Below, piece by piece: positions 43,652 through 52,483 of a stretch of 64,000 nucleotides of DNA. The first letter of the stretch is position 1; every line of letters begins with the position of its first letter. Made by a program: the position numbers and the translations under genes. The notes beneath the pieces were generated by a model, which was given only the letters and a program-made list of their open reading frames with translations, was not told the origin of the DNA and did no database searches. The stretch is from Amycolatopsis sp. NBRC 101858 (GTDB lineage: Bacteria; Actinomycetota; Actinomycetes; Mycobacteriales; Pseudonocardiaceae): assembly GCF_030269325.1 (NCBI RefSeq), contig NZ_BSTD01000002.1:1922001-1986000 (forward strand), read 5' to 3'.

Positions 43652-44605
43652 ATGGGACACGGACACGGGCACAGCCACGACAGCGCCGGGCGTGTCGACC
43701 ACGCCCTCGAAACCAGCCGGCGCGGCCTGCGCACGCTGACGTGGTCGTTCGCCGCGCTGCTCGTGACCGCCGTCGCGCAGCTGGTGCTCGTGCTCGTCAC
43801 CGGCTCGGTCGCGCTGCTCGGCGACACGATCCACAACTTCGCCGACGCGCTCACCGCCGTCCCGCTCGGCATCGCGTTCGTGCTGGGCCGGCGCGCGGCG
43901 ACGCGCCGCTACACCTACGGCCTCGGCCGCGCGGAAGACCTGGCCGGTGTGGTCGTGGTGCTGGTCGTCGCCGCTTCCGCGGTGCTCGTCGGGTACGAGT
44001 CGGTCCTGCGGCTGCTGGATCCGCGGCCGGTCGGCCACCCGTGGATCGTCGCGGCCGCGGGCGTGATCGGCTTCGCCGGCAACGAGCTCGTCGCGCGGTA
44101 CCGGATCAAGGTCGGCCGGGAGATCGGCTCGGCCGCGCTGGTCGCCGACGGGGTGCACGCCCGGACCGACGGCTTCACGTCGCTGGCCGTCGTCGCGGGC
44201 GCGGCCGGGGTGCTTTTCGGCTTCCCCGCGGCGGACCCGATCGTCGGGCTCGGCATCACGGTCGCGATCGTGTTCGTGCTGCGCGACGCGGCGAAGGAGG
44301 TGTTCCGTCGGCTGCTGGACGCCGTCGACCCGGCGTCGGTGGAGCTGGCCGAGCGGACGGCCCTGGACGTCGAGGGCGTGCTCGGCGCGCGTGACCTGCG
44401 GATGCGCTGGGTCGGGCACCAGCTGCGGGCCGAGCTGGCGGTGACCGTCGCGGCGGACCTGACGGTCGGCGAAGCCCACGCGCTCGCGCACACCGTGGAG
44501 CACCGGCTGGTGCACACGATCCCGCGATTGGCCGCCGTGGTGGTCCACACCGAACCGGAGGTGGGCGCGGAACGGGCGCACGAGGCAGTCGGCCACCACC
44601 ACTGA
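43652..44605 (+). CDS. Cation diffusion facilitator (CDF) metal exporter
   Basis: A 317-residue CDF transporter with six predicted transmembrane helices. The metal site is HNFAD (about 70-74) in helix 2 and HARTD (about 169-173) in helix 5. His-rich termini (GHGHGHSHD and GHHH) and a C-terminal cytosolic ferredoxin-like domain complete it. It exports Zn2+ or Co2+ against protons and is paired with the ArsR repressor. Confidence 0.9.
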   Translation: MGHGHGHSHDSAGRVDHALETSRRGLRTLTWSFAALLVTAVAQLVLVLVTGSVALLGDTIHNFADALTAVPLGIAFVLGRRAATRRYTYGLGRAEDLAGVVVVLVVAASAVLVGYESVLRLLDPRPVGHPWIVAAAGVIGFAGNELVARYRIKVGREIGSAALVADGVHARTDGFTSLAVVAGAAGVLFGFPAADPIVGLGITVAIVFVLRDAAKEVFRRLLDAVDPASVELAERTALDVEGVLGARDLRMRWVGHQLRAELAVTVAADLTVGEAHALAHTVEHRLVHTIPRLAAVVVHTEPEVGAERAHEAVGHHH

Positions 44606-44608
44606 AGG

Positions 44609-44642
44609 GCATCACGCGTGACCGGGGAGGCATCACGCGTGA
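44609..44642. repeat. Two copies of palindrome TCACGCGTGA, 21 bp apart
   Basis: GCATCACGCGTGA occurs at 44609-44621 and 44630-44642, each containing the 10-bp perfect palindrome. They lie between two convergent genes, so a promoter role is unlikely. They may be extragenic repeats or binding sites for a DNA-organising protein. Confidence 0.6.
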
Positions 44643-44733
44643 TTCGTGCGGGCGAAGACCACCAGTGCCAGCGCGTCGCCGAACCGCGTCATCCACCACC
44701 CCGGGAAGGGCACGCGTGGGACGGGCGGCCGGT

Positions 44734-46071
44734 TCAGCGCCGCCGCAGCCCGAACACCAGCTTCAGCACCACCAGCAGCACCGTGCCGAGGATCAGTGGC
44801 TGCGCGAGGATCAGCTGGACGAGGGCGGGCATCGCCTTCAGCGTCGGCGCCGGGACGAACAGGCCGCCGATCGCCGTGATGAACGGGAAGCCGGCCAGCA
44901 TCAGGTTGTCGCGGGACCAGTGCACGCCCGACAGGACGTCGATCGCGCCGGCGAACAGCACGCCGAACAGCACCGTGCCCGCCGCGGCCAGCACCGGCAG
45001 CGGGACCGCCTGCAGCAGCCGGTCGAACGGGCCGAGGCCGCCCAGCACCAGCAGGATCACGCCGGTGGCCAGGGTGACGTACCGCGAGCCGACCTTCGTC
45101 ACGCGCAGCAGGCCGATGTTGTCCGGGTAGGCCAACGTGGACAGTCCGCCGAACACCGCACCGACCGTGCTGCCCAGGACCTCGCCGAACACGCCTTGGG
45201 CGACGCGGTGAGCGGACAGCTCCTGGCCGCCCCAGTCGGCCACGATGTCGTAGGTCGCGATGCTCTCGGCGATCGCCGGCAGCAGCGTGATGAAGAAGAT
45301 CAGCACGAGGTCGCCGTGCACCTCGAAGCCGAACGGGAAGATCCGCGGCACCGTGACGCCGAGGTTCTCCCCCACCGCACCGAAGTTCGTCGGCGCCAGC
45401 AGCGCGTAGACGAGCGTGCCCACGACCACGGCGACCAGCACCGCGCCGCGGCGCAGCAGCTTTCCGCGGCGCAGCAACGTCAGCGCGATGACGAGCGCCG
45501 CCGCGACACCGCCGGCGAGGAGGTTCACCCACGGGAAACCCGGGCTCGCCGGCGTGCCCAGCCAGTTCGGCAGCGCCGTGCTCGTCAGCTGGGTCGCGAG
45601 GATGAGCACGAGGACGCCGGAGATGATCGGGTCGCGCACGAACTTGGCCAGGAGGGTGATCGGGCCGAACCGCTTGAGCGGGATCGCGATGACGCACCAG
45701 ATCAATCCGGCGACGACCATCGACCCGAACGCGGCGCCGAGCCCGCCGCGCCCGTGCCCGACGGCCAGCAGTGCGGCCAGCGAGCCCGCGTACGGGCCCT
45801 GGATGATCGGCAGCCGCAGCAGGAAGACCGACTGCAGGATCACCACCAGCCCGGACGTCATGAACGTGACGCCGTAGAGGTAGGCGGTGTCGGCGGCGGA
45901 CAGCTTGAACGCCGTGCCGATCAGCGCGGGGAAGATCAGCAGGCCCGCCATGCCGAGGATGTTCTGGATCCCGAGCCCGACCGCGCTGCCGACGCGGACC
46001 TTGTCGTCGATGCCGACGTCGAAGACGGGCACGGGCTCGGCCGGCGCGTCGACGGTGATGCGAGTGGCCAC
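44734..46071 (-). CDS. NCS2-family nucleobase/xanthine-type permease
   Basis: A 445-residue permease with about 14 transmembrane helices of the NCS2 (uracil/xanthine) family: QSVFLLRLPIIQGPYAG near 100, then AESIATYDIVADWGGQEL and GEVLGSTVGAVFGGLSTLAYPDN, the substrate- and proton-binding region. It is last in the operon with the molybdenum hydroxylase, suggesting uptake of a purine-, pyrimidine- or other N-heteroaromatic substrate. The exact substrate cannot be read from sequence. Confidence 0.85.
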   Translation of the reverse strand: MATRITVDAPAEPVPVFDVGIDDKVRVGSAVGLGIQNILGMAGLLIFPALIGTAFKLSAADTAYLYGVTFMTSGLVVILQSVFLLRLPIIQGPYAGSLAALLAVGHGRGGLGAAFGSMVVAGLIWCVIAIPLKRFGPITLLAKFVRDPIISGVLVLILATQLTSTALPNWLGTPASPGFPWVNLLAGGVAAALVIALTLLRRGKLLRRGAVLVAVVVGTLVYALLAPTNFGAVGENLGVTVPRIFPFGFEVHGDLVLIFFITLLPAIAESIATYDIVADWGGQELSAHRVAQGVFGEVLGSTVGAVFGGLSTLAYPDNIGLLRVTKVGSRYVTLATGVILLVLGGLGPFDRLLQAVPLPVLAAAGTVLFGVLFAGAIDVLSGVHWSRDNLMLAGFPFITAIGGLFVPAPTLKAMPALVQLILAQPLILGTVLLVVLKLVFGLRRR

Positions 46072-46092
46072 GGGAGCTCCTGGGTGGGCGGG

Positions 46093-46878
46093 TCAGCGGA
46101 CGGGACGGGGAGCGCGCAGCCGGGCGGCCCAGCGTTCGAGCATCCCGGCGAGCACGACGCGGATCAGCTCGGACGCCTTCATCGGCGGGACGTCGGCCCG
46201 CGGCTTGCTCACCGGGGGCGCGACGGGGGTGGCCGCGGCAGGCGCGGGTCGGGCGGCCGACGGCTCGGCGGCAGCGGCACCGGCACCCGCGGCAGAAGCG
46301 GCTCGGGCGGCCGACAGCTCTGCGGCGGCGGCATTCGCGGCAGGCGCAGGTCGGGCGGCCGCGGGCTCTGCGGCAGGGGCAGTTCGGGCGGCGGCGGGCC
46401 CTCCGGCGGCGGCATCTGCGGCAGCGGGTTCGCCCTGCTCGATCCGCTCCCGTACCCGCGCAGCCAGCTCGCCCACCATCCGGCCCGAGACGTCGGCCAT
46501 GATGCCGCGGCCGAACTGGGCCAGTTTGCCCGAGATCGTCAAGTCCGTGGCCAGCACGACGTTCGCCCCTTCGCCCGCGGGCGTCACGCGCATCGTCGCG
46601 CGGGCCTTGGCCGTGCCGGAACCGCGGGTGTCCTTGCCGTCGGCGAGCAGTACCGCCGTGCGCGCGAGCGCGTCGCGCTCCACCACCTTCGCCACGCCCT
46701 GGTAGGCCGCCGTCACCGGTCCTACCTTGATCTTCACCTTGCCGCGGTAGGAATCCTCGCCGAGGTCCTCGACCAGTTCCGCACCCGGGAAGCACGCGGC
46801 GACGTTGTGGGCGTCCTGCAGGAAGCGGTACACCTCGTCCGGGTCGGCGGCGACCTCGAAGGAGTTCTCGATGAGCAT
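46093..46878 (-). CDS. CoxG-like SRPBCC protein with Ala/Pro-rich linker
   Basis: A 261-residue protein. Residues 1-145 are a CoxG/SRPBCC domain (MLIENSFEVAADPDEVYRFLQDAHNVAACFPGAE). An Ala/Pro-rich low-complexity linker (about 150-225) follows, then a short amphipathic helix at the end (SELIRVVLAGMLERWAARLR). CoxG proteins assist maturation or membrane attachment of molybdenum hydroxylases; the terminal helix could anchor the enzyme. ATG overlaps the large-subunit stop by ATGA. Confidence 0.82.
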   Translation of the reverse strand: MLIENSFEVAADPDEVYRFLQDAHNVAACFPGAELVEDLGEDSYRGKVKIKVGPVTAAYQGVAKVVERDALARTAVLLADGKDTRGSGTAKARATMRVTPAGEGANVVLATDLTISGKLAQFGRGIMADVSGRMVGELAARVRERIEQGEPAAADAAAGGPAAARTAPAAEPAAARPAPAANAAAAELSAARAASAAGAGAAAAEPSAARPAPAAATPVAPPVSKPRADVPPMKASELIRVVLAGMLERWAARLRAPRPVR

Positions 46879-49217
46879 CAGGAGGCCTTTCCTTCGGCAG
46901 CAGCGGCGAGCAGGGCGTCGACGATGCGGGCGGGGGTGACCGGCGCGCGGGTCACGCGGGCGCCGAGCGGGCGCAGCGCGTCCTCGACGGCGTTGGCGAT
47001 CGCGGCCGGCGGCGGGACCGTGCCGCCCTCGCCCGCGCCCTTGGCGCCGAGCGGGTTGAGCGGGCTGGGCGATTCGATGTGGAACAGCTCGACCGGCGGC
47101 ACCTCGGCCGACGACACCAGCGCGTAGTCGAGGTAGCTGGTGGCCTGCGGGGTGGCTTCCTCGTCGTAGACGGCTTCCTCGTACATCGCGTTGCCGAGGC
47201 CGTGGGCGAACCCGCCGAGCACCTGGCCGTCGACGAGCAGCGGGTTGATCACCGTCCCGCAGTCGTGGCCGATGACGTACTTGAGGATGCTGATCTCGCC
47301 GGTCTCCGGATCGACCTCGACCAGCGCGGCGTGCGCGCCGCTGGCGTACGCGGCGCGTTCCGGCGAGAAGTAGCTGGCCGTCTCGAGCCCGGCGGTGATC
47401 CCGCGCGGCAGCGTGATGCCGTGCTTGCCGATGTTCGCCACCTGGGCGAGTTGCTGCAGGGAAACGGACTTCTCGCGGTCGCCGCCGAGGCAGGCGTGGT
47501 CGCCGTCGAAGTCCACTTCGGACGCGTCGCAGCCGAGCAGCACCGCCGCCGTGTCGAGCAGCCGGGCCCGCATCTGCTTCGCCGCGTCGAACACCGCGGG
47601 CCCGCAGGTGGCCGTGATGCGCGAAGCGAACGTGCCCTGGCCGAACGGGATCCGGGCGGTGTCGCCGGTGGTGACCTCGATGTACGCCATGTCCAGGCCG
47701 AGACCGTCCGCCGCGATCTGGGCGTAGATCGTCTCGTAGCCCTGGCCCTGCCCGGCCGCGGCGAGCGTCACGAGGATCCGGCCGCGGTTGGTGACGCGGA
47801 TCTTCGCGCCTTCGTACGGGCCGAGGCCGCAGCCCTCGACGTACACCGCGAGCCCGATGCCGACATAGCGGCCTTCTTCCCGCAGGCGAGCTTGTTCCCG
47901 GCGCGCGTCCGCGTAGCCGATCCGTTCGAGCGCACCTTCCAGCAGCGCCGGGAAGTTCCCGCTGTCGTAGGTCAGCGGGCTGCCGTCGCGGAACATGATG
48001 CCGACCCGGTACGGGAACTCGTCGGCCTGGATGAGGTTGCGCCGCCGCACTTCCGCGGGATCGAGGCCGAGGTGCGCCGCGATCCGGTCCATCATGCGTT
48101 CCATCACGAACACCGCCTGCGGCCGGCCCGCGCCCCGCACCGACGACGTCGGGACCATGTTGGTGTAACAGGCCCGCAGCTCGATGTCGATGTTCGGCAC
48201 CTTGTACGGGCCCGGCACCGTCGACGTCGTGATCGACGGCACCTGCAGCCCGGCACAATACGCGCCCTGGTCGTGCTCGATGACGTCCTTGACGGCCAGG
48301 AGCCGCCCGTCGCCGTCGAAGCCGACGTCGATCCGGTGCGTCTGCGAGCGTTCCATCATCGCCGAGACGAAGTTCTCCTGCCGGTCCTCGACCCACTTCA
48401 CCGCGCGGCGCAGCTTCTTGGCCACCCACGGGATCACGACTTCCTCGCCGTAGAACTGGGCTTTGGGGCCGAAGCCGCCGCCGACGTCCGGCGGGGCGAT
48501 CACGCGCAGGTCGTCCTCGGCCATCTCGTAGATCATCGACAGCTGCTGGCGCGCGTAGTGCGGCGACTGCGTGGTGTCCCAGATGGTCAGCTGCCCGGTC
48601 GCCGGCTCGAAGCGCGCGGCCACCGCCCGCGATTCCATCGAGTGACCGCCGCCGCGCATCTGGTAGAACTCTTCGCTCAGCGTGTGCGGCGCGGTGCTCA
48701 GCGCTTCCGTGGCGTTGCCGGCGCTCTGGGTGAGCAGCACGGCCACATTGGACTCGTCGCCGGTGTGGGCGAGCGGGCCCCCGGGGCGCAGCGCCGCCGC
48801 GGTGGAGCCGACGGCGGGCAGCACCTCGTAGTCGACGTCGATCAGTTCCAGCGCGTCCTCGGCGAGGTACCGGGACTCCGCGATGACGACGGCGAGCGGT
48901 TCGCCGACGTAGTGCAGTTCCTCCGGCGGCATCGGCAGCCGCGGGTAGTCGCGCAGCTGCGGGTGGAGCACCTTGGGCGCCAGGGGTTTCTGGATCTCCA
49001 TCAGGTCCGCGCCGGAGAACACCGCGACGACGCCGGGCAGCGCGAGGGCCTCGGAAGCGTCGAACGCCGTGATCCGCGCGTGCGCGTGCGGCGAGCGCAG
49101 GAACGCCGCCGCGAGGGCGTCGGGCAGGTCGAGGTCGTCGAGGTACCGGCCTTGGCCGGTGAGCAGCCGCTGGTCCTCCCGGCGCGGCAGCCGCCGGCCG
49201 ATCATCGCGTCAGGCAT
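46878..49217 (-). CDS. Molybdenum hydroxylase large (Mo-binding) subunit
   Basis: A 779-residue xanthine oxidase/CO dehydrogenase-family large subunit that binds Mo-molybdopterin cytosine dinucleotide. Mo-site segments include GGGFGPKAQFYGEE, SSVRGAGRPQAVFVME and the terminal LNPLGAKGAGEGG with the catalytic Glu. The active-site loop is SVRGAGR, not the AYRCSF-type loop of form I CO dehydrogenase, so CO oxidation is unlikely. It probably hydroxylates an aromatic or N-heteroaromatic ring or an aldehyde. Start ATG 49217; its first 8 bp overlap the end of the Fe-S subunit gene. Confidence 0.87.
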   Translation of the reverse strand: MPDAMIGRRLPRREDQRLLTGQGRYLDDLDLPDALAAAFLRSPHAHARITAFDASEALALPGVVAVFSGADLMEIQKPLAPKVLHPQLRDYPRLPMPPEELHYVGEPLAVVIAESRYLAEDALELIDVDYEVLPAVGSTAAALRPGGPLAHTGDESNVAVLLTQSAGNATEALSTAPHTLSEEFYQMRGGGHSMESRAVAARFEPATGQLTIWDTTQSPHYARQQLSMIYEMAEDDLRVIAPPDVGGGFGPKAQFYGEEVVIPWVAKKLRRAVKWVEDRQENFVSAMMERSQTHRIDVGFDGDGRLLAVKDVIEHDQGAYCAGLQVPSITTSTVPGPYKVPNIDIELRACYTNMVPTSSVRGAGRPQAVFVMERMMDRIAAHLGLDPAEVRRRNLIQADEFPYRVGIMFRDGSPLTYDSGNFPALLEGALERIGYADARREQARLREEGRYVGIGLAVYVEGCGLGPYEGAKIRVTNRGRILVTLAAAGQGQGYETIYAQIAADGLGLDMAYIEVTTGDTARIPFGQGTFASRITATCGPAVFDAAKQMRARLLDTAAVLLGCDASEVDFDGDHACLGGDREKSVSLQQLAQVANIGKHGITLPRGITAGLETASYFSPERAAYASGAHAALVEVDPETGEISILKYVIGHDCGTVINPLLVDGQVLGGFAHGLGNAMYEEAVYDEEATPQATSYLDYALVSSAEVPPVELFHIESPSPLNPLGAKGAGEGGTVPPPAAIANAVEDALRPLGARVTRAPVTPARIVDALLAAAAEGKAS

Positions 49218-49692
49218 CGGAGTGTCCTTTCGCGACGTCCAAAACGGACTGGACGAGCCCGGTGTAGCCGGTGCAGCGGCAGAGGTTCCCGCTGAGCACC
49301 TCACGTGCCTGAGCCGCGTCGCGGACGGTGTCCTCGCGCAGCGCGGCCGTGACGCTCATCAGGAACCCCGGCGTGCAGAACCCGCACTGCAGGGCGTGGT
49401 TGCGCTTGAACGCCTGCTGCAGCGGCGCCAGCTCGCCGTCGGTGGCCAGGCCTTCGACGGTCTCGACGGCCGCGCCGTCCGCCTGCACGGCGAGCATCAG
49501 GCACGCGCGGGTCGCGGCGCCGTCGACGATCACCGTGCACGCGCCGCAGACGCCGTGCTCGCAGCCGAGGTGCGTGCCGGTGAGCCGCAGCTTCTCGCGC
49601 AGGAAGTCGGCCAGGGTCATCCGCGGGTCGACGGTTTCGTCGAAGGGCTCGCCGTTGACCGTGCCCCGGACCGGATGGGTGAGCTCAGGCAT
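49210..49692 (-). CDS. Molybdenum hydroxylase small (2x 2Fe-2S) subunit
   Basis: A 160-residue iron-sulphur subunit. The plant-type 2Fe-2S site is GCEHGVCGACTV (about 44-55) with its fourth Cys in TRACLM. The second cluster is CGFC (about 103-106) and CRC (about 138-140). It passes electrons from the Mo subunit to the FAD subunit. The start at ATG 49692 overlaps the end of the FAD-subunit gene. Confidence 0.92.
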   Translation of the reverse strand: MPELTHPVRGTVNGEPFDETVDPRMTLADFLREKLRLTGTHLGCEHGVCGACTVIVDGAATRACLMLAVQADGAAVETVEGLATDGELAPLQQAFKRNHALQCGFCTPGFLMSVTAALREDTVRDAAQAREVLSGNLCRCTGYTGLVQSVLDVAKGHSDA

Positions 49693-50554
49693 GGGCTTTC
49701 TCCGTGATGTCGGCGAGCGCGCGCTTGACCAGCACACCGGTGAGCCGGGCGCGGTACTCGGCGCTCGCGTGGATGTCGCCGGTGGGATCGACCTGGGCGC
49801 GGGCGGTGGCCTCGGCGGCCGCGCCCAGGTCGGGTCCGAGGGGCTGCCCGAGCACGAGCTGTTCGGTGTCGGTCAGCCGCTGCGGGGTCGGCGCCACCCC
49901 GGCGGCCGCGATCCGGCACGCCGTGACGACGCCGTCGTCCACTTCGCACACCACGGCGACCCCGGCCAGCGCGAAGTCGCCGCGCCGCGTGGCGAACTCC
50001 CGGAACGCGGAGTACTGGTTCGCGCCGGGCCGGCCGACGCTCACCTCCAGCAGCAGCTCGTCCGGTTCGAGTGCGGTGGTGAGGTGGAACAGGAAGAAGT
50101 CCGCCGCCGGCACGGTCCGGATGCCCCGGGCCGAGGCCAGGGTGAACGTCGCACCCAGCGCGGTGAGCACGCTCGGCAGCTCGGCGGCCGGGTCGGCGTG
50201 GGCGAGGCTGCCGCAGATGGTGCCGCGGTTGCGGATCTGCGGGTGGGCGACCTGGTGCAGGGCTTCGGTGAGCACCGGCAGCAGCCGCGCGGCCTCGGCC
50301 GAGCGTTCGAGCTGCCGCTGGCGCACCAGGGCCGGGATCGTGATCGTGTCCTCCCCGAACGTCGGTGACGCCCACCGCGCACCGATGCGGTTGATGTCGA
50401 CGAGGTGCTCGACGTGGGCGAGGCGGAAGTTCAGCATCGGCATCAGGCTCTGGCCGCCGGCCAGGACCTTGGCGTCGTCGCCGAGGTCGCGCAGCAGCTC
50501 GAGGGCTTCGTCGAGCTCGCGCGGCGCGTGGTAGGTGAAGCGGGCGGGTTTCAT
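49685..50554 (-). CDS. Molybdenum hydroxylase medium (FAD) subunit
   Basis: A 289-residue FAD-binding subunit. FAD-binding motifs are AGGQSLMPMLNFRLA (about 32-46) and TICGSLAHADPAAELP (about 113-128), both family hallmarks. It completes the three-subunit hydroxylase with the neighbouring genes. ATG 50554 overlaps the upstream hydrolase stop. Confidence 0.92.
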   Translation of the reverse strand: MKPARFTYHAPRELDEALELLRDLGDDAKVLAGGQSLMPMLNFRLAHVEHLVDINRIGARWASPTFGEDTITIPALVRQRQLERSAEAARLLPVLTEALHQVAHPQIRNRGTICGSLAHADPAAELPSVLTALGATFTLASARGIRTVPAADFFLFHLTTALEPDELLLEVSVGRPGANQYSAFREFATRRGDFALAGVAVVCEVDDGVVTACRIAAAGVAPTPQRLTDTEQLVLGQPLGPDLGAAAEATARAQVDPTGDIHASAEYRARLTGVLVKRALADITEKAHA

Positions 50555-51327
50555 CGGGTCTCCGTGACGCGGCGCAGGTGCTGCCGGACGCGGCCGGCGA
50601 GCAACGGGCGTTCGATCAGCGACAGGTGCCGCAGGCCGGGCAGGATTTCGAGCTCGGCGCCGTCGATGCCCTCGGCGAGCGTGCGGGCCATCGACGGCGG
50701 GGTGGCGTAGTCGTGCCGCCCCGCCAGCACCAGGGTCGGCGCCGTGACCGACGGCAGCAGCGGCCGCGAGTCCATGGCCCCCATGGCGATCGACGCGGCG
50801 GCGTGGGCCTCGCTGTTGGTGCGCAGGAAGATCTTGACCACGCGGTCGGCCTCGTCCGGGTGCCGGTCGAGGAACTCCGGGGAGAACCAGCGGTCCAGCT
50901 GGAAGGTCACCTGCTTCGCCCGCGGCACGGCGACGGCCTTCTGCGCGCGCTCGGCCCAGGTCGTGACGGCGTCTTCGCCGTACCAGGCCGTGGTGTCGGC
51001 CAGGACGAGCGAGCGGACGCGCCCGGGATGACGGCCGGCGAAGTTCACCGCGACGCTGCCGCCCATCGACAGGCCGAGCAGGCTCGCCGCGGGCAGGTCG
51101 AGCGTGTCGAGGGTCCGGGCGACGTCGTCGGCGAGGTCCTCGATGGTGAACGGCTTGCCGTCCCACGCGCTGTCGCCGTGGCCGCGCAGGTCGAGCGCGA
51201 AGACCTGGAACTCGTCGGAGAGGGCTTCGGCGAGCGGCGTCCACAGGTCGCCCGAGAGGGCCAGCGGGTGCAGCAGGACCAGCGGCTCGCCCGCGCCGCG
51301 GCGGCGCACGGCCAGGGGCTTGCTCAT
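50551..51327 (-). CDS. Alpha/beta hydrolase
   Basis: A 258-residue alpha/beta hydrolase. The nucleophile is Ser87 in GLSMGG, DLRGHGDS lies at about 46-53, and His in GLRHLSLIERP (about 233) completes the triad with an Asp in AGRHDYATP. Its size and motif set resemble 3-oxoadipate enol-lactonases (PcaD) and N-formylmaleamate deformylase (NicD-type). In this operon it probably hydrolyses a ring-cleavage or amide intermediate; substrate unproven. ATG overlaps the amidohydrolase stop by 4 bp. Confidence 0.82.
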   Translation of the reverse strand: MSKPLAVRRRGAGEPLVLLHPLALSGDLWTPLAEALSDEFQVFALDLRGHGDSAWDGKPFTIEDLADDVARTLDTLDLPAASLLGLSMGGSVAVNFAGRHPGRVRSLVLADTTAWYGEDAVTTWAERAQKAVAVPRAKQVTFQLDRWFSPEFLDRHPDEADRVVKIFLRTNSEAHAAASIAMGAMDSRPLLPSVTAPTLVLAGRHDYATPPSMARTLAEGIDGAELEILPGLRHLSLIERPLLAGRVRQHLRRVTETR

Positions 51328-52325
51328 GCGGGCCTCCGGAAGAGCGAGTCGGCGTTGGTGTGCAGGATCGCTTCGACCGCCGCGGCGTCGAGGCCGCTTT
51401 CGCGGACGGTCCGGACCGGTTCGGGGTCGCCGAGCGCGAACGGGTAGTCGCTGCCCAGCAGCACCTTGTCGACACCGACGAGCCCGGCCAGGAACGCGAT
51501 CGACGGACCGGACAGCGCGACCGTGTCGTAGTGGAAGTCGCCGAGGTAGGCGGACGGCTTCTCACGGCCGAGTTCTCCCGCGAAGGCTTCCTTGGTGCGG
51601 TAGCCGCCGTCGAGCCGGTGGGCCTGGTACGGCAGGAAACCGCCGCCGTGGACCAGGACCAGCCGCAGGTCGGGGTGGCGGTCGAGCACCCCGGCGAGGA
51701 TGAGCTTGGTGACCGCGACGGTGTTGTCGATAAGGCGGCCGTGGACGTTGCCCATCGTGCCCAGCGAAGCGAGGTCGCCGGACGGCCCGCACGTCGGCGG
51801 GTGCAGCACGACCGGGATCCCTTCGGCCGCGGCTACCGTCCACAGTGGATCGAACGATGCTTCGTGCGGGGCCGGGCCGGCGGGCGGGTCGGTGTTGAGG
51901 ATCAGCCCCGCGAACTCCGGCCGTTTCCACGCTTCGAGGAGGTCCTCGGCGGCCTGGTCGCCTTCGGCGGCTACCGACGCGAGCGCGACGGTACCGGCCG
52001 CCGACTCGGCCATCGCGTCGTTGACCGTGCGCGCCCAGTCCCGGGCGCGGGCCGGGTTCAGCGGGGCCGACTGGATGTCCAGCCACGGCGAGAGGATCTG
52101 CCGCGTGACGCCGGCCTGCTGCTGCCACCCCGCGCGCGGCCCGGGCTCGGTCATCCGCGCGCCGATGGGCCGGGTCTCGCCGGTCCCGGGTACCGCCACC
52201 ACCCAGCCCGCCTCGGTGCGCCGCGCCGAGAACCCCGCGACGGGGGCCTGCTCCAGCGCGGTCAGCAGCGCGGGCGGCACGATGTGCGCGTGCGTGTCGA
52301 GGACTTCCGTCCGACTCACCTCCAC
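51324..52325 (-). CDS. Amidohydrolase of the ACMSD-like family
   Basis: A 333-residue metal-dependent TIM-barrel enzyme. Metal ligands are HAH in DTHAHIVPP (about 10-18), His in VLHPPTCG, His in VLVHGGGF and Asp in GSDYPFA. The family (amidohydrolase 2) contains non-oxidative decarboxylases such as ACMSD, gamma-resorcylate decarboxylase and a dihydroxypicolinate decarboxylase, plus hydrolases. It is the first gene of the molybdenum hydroxylase operon. Decarboxylation or hydrolysis of an aromatic acid derivative is the likely role. Confidence 0.82.
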   Translation of the reverse strand: MEVSRTEVLDTHAHIVPPALLTALEQAPVAGFSARRTEAGWVVAVPGTGETRPIGARMTEPGPRAGWQQQAGVTRQILSPWLDIQSAPLNPARARDWARTVNDAMAESAAGTVALASVAAEGDQAAEDLLEAWKRPEFAGLILNTDPPAGPAPHEASFDPLWTVAAAEGIPVVLHPPTCGPSGDLASLGTMGNVHGRLIDNTVAVTKLILAGVLDRHPDLRLVLVHGGGFLPYQAHRLDGGYRTKEAFAGELGREKPSAYLGDFHYDTVALSGPSIAFLAGLVGVDKVLLGSDYPFALGDPEPVRTVRESGLDAAAVEAILHTNADSLFRRPA

Positions 52326-52483
52326 CGGTCGGGTTGGTGCCTCGACGCTAGGCCGGGGCCCCGCGGGTCACCAGCGCGCTTTCCTGGCAGCAGGCGTAAG
52401 GAGAACTGACAGCCGGGGCCTCGCTTCCGGCGCGGGTTCGTGCTGCGATGGCCGGACGAGTCCATTGAGGAAAGGCGGCGGTC

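Noticed and set aside
47079..49295. Very long open frame on the plus strand opposite the molybdenum subunit
   Set aside because: It is antisense to a gene with clear family motifs; long opposite frames are expected in high-GC DNA, and its translation is low-complexity Arg/Gly/Ala without motifs.
46878..50554. Aerobic CO dehydrogenase (coxMSL) assignment
   Set aside because: The large subunit lacks the Cys-containing active-site loop of form I enzymes, and the operon context is catabolic.
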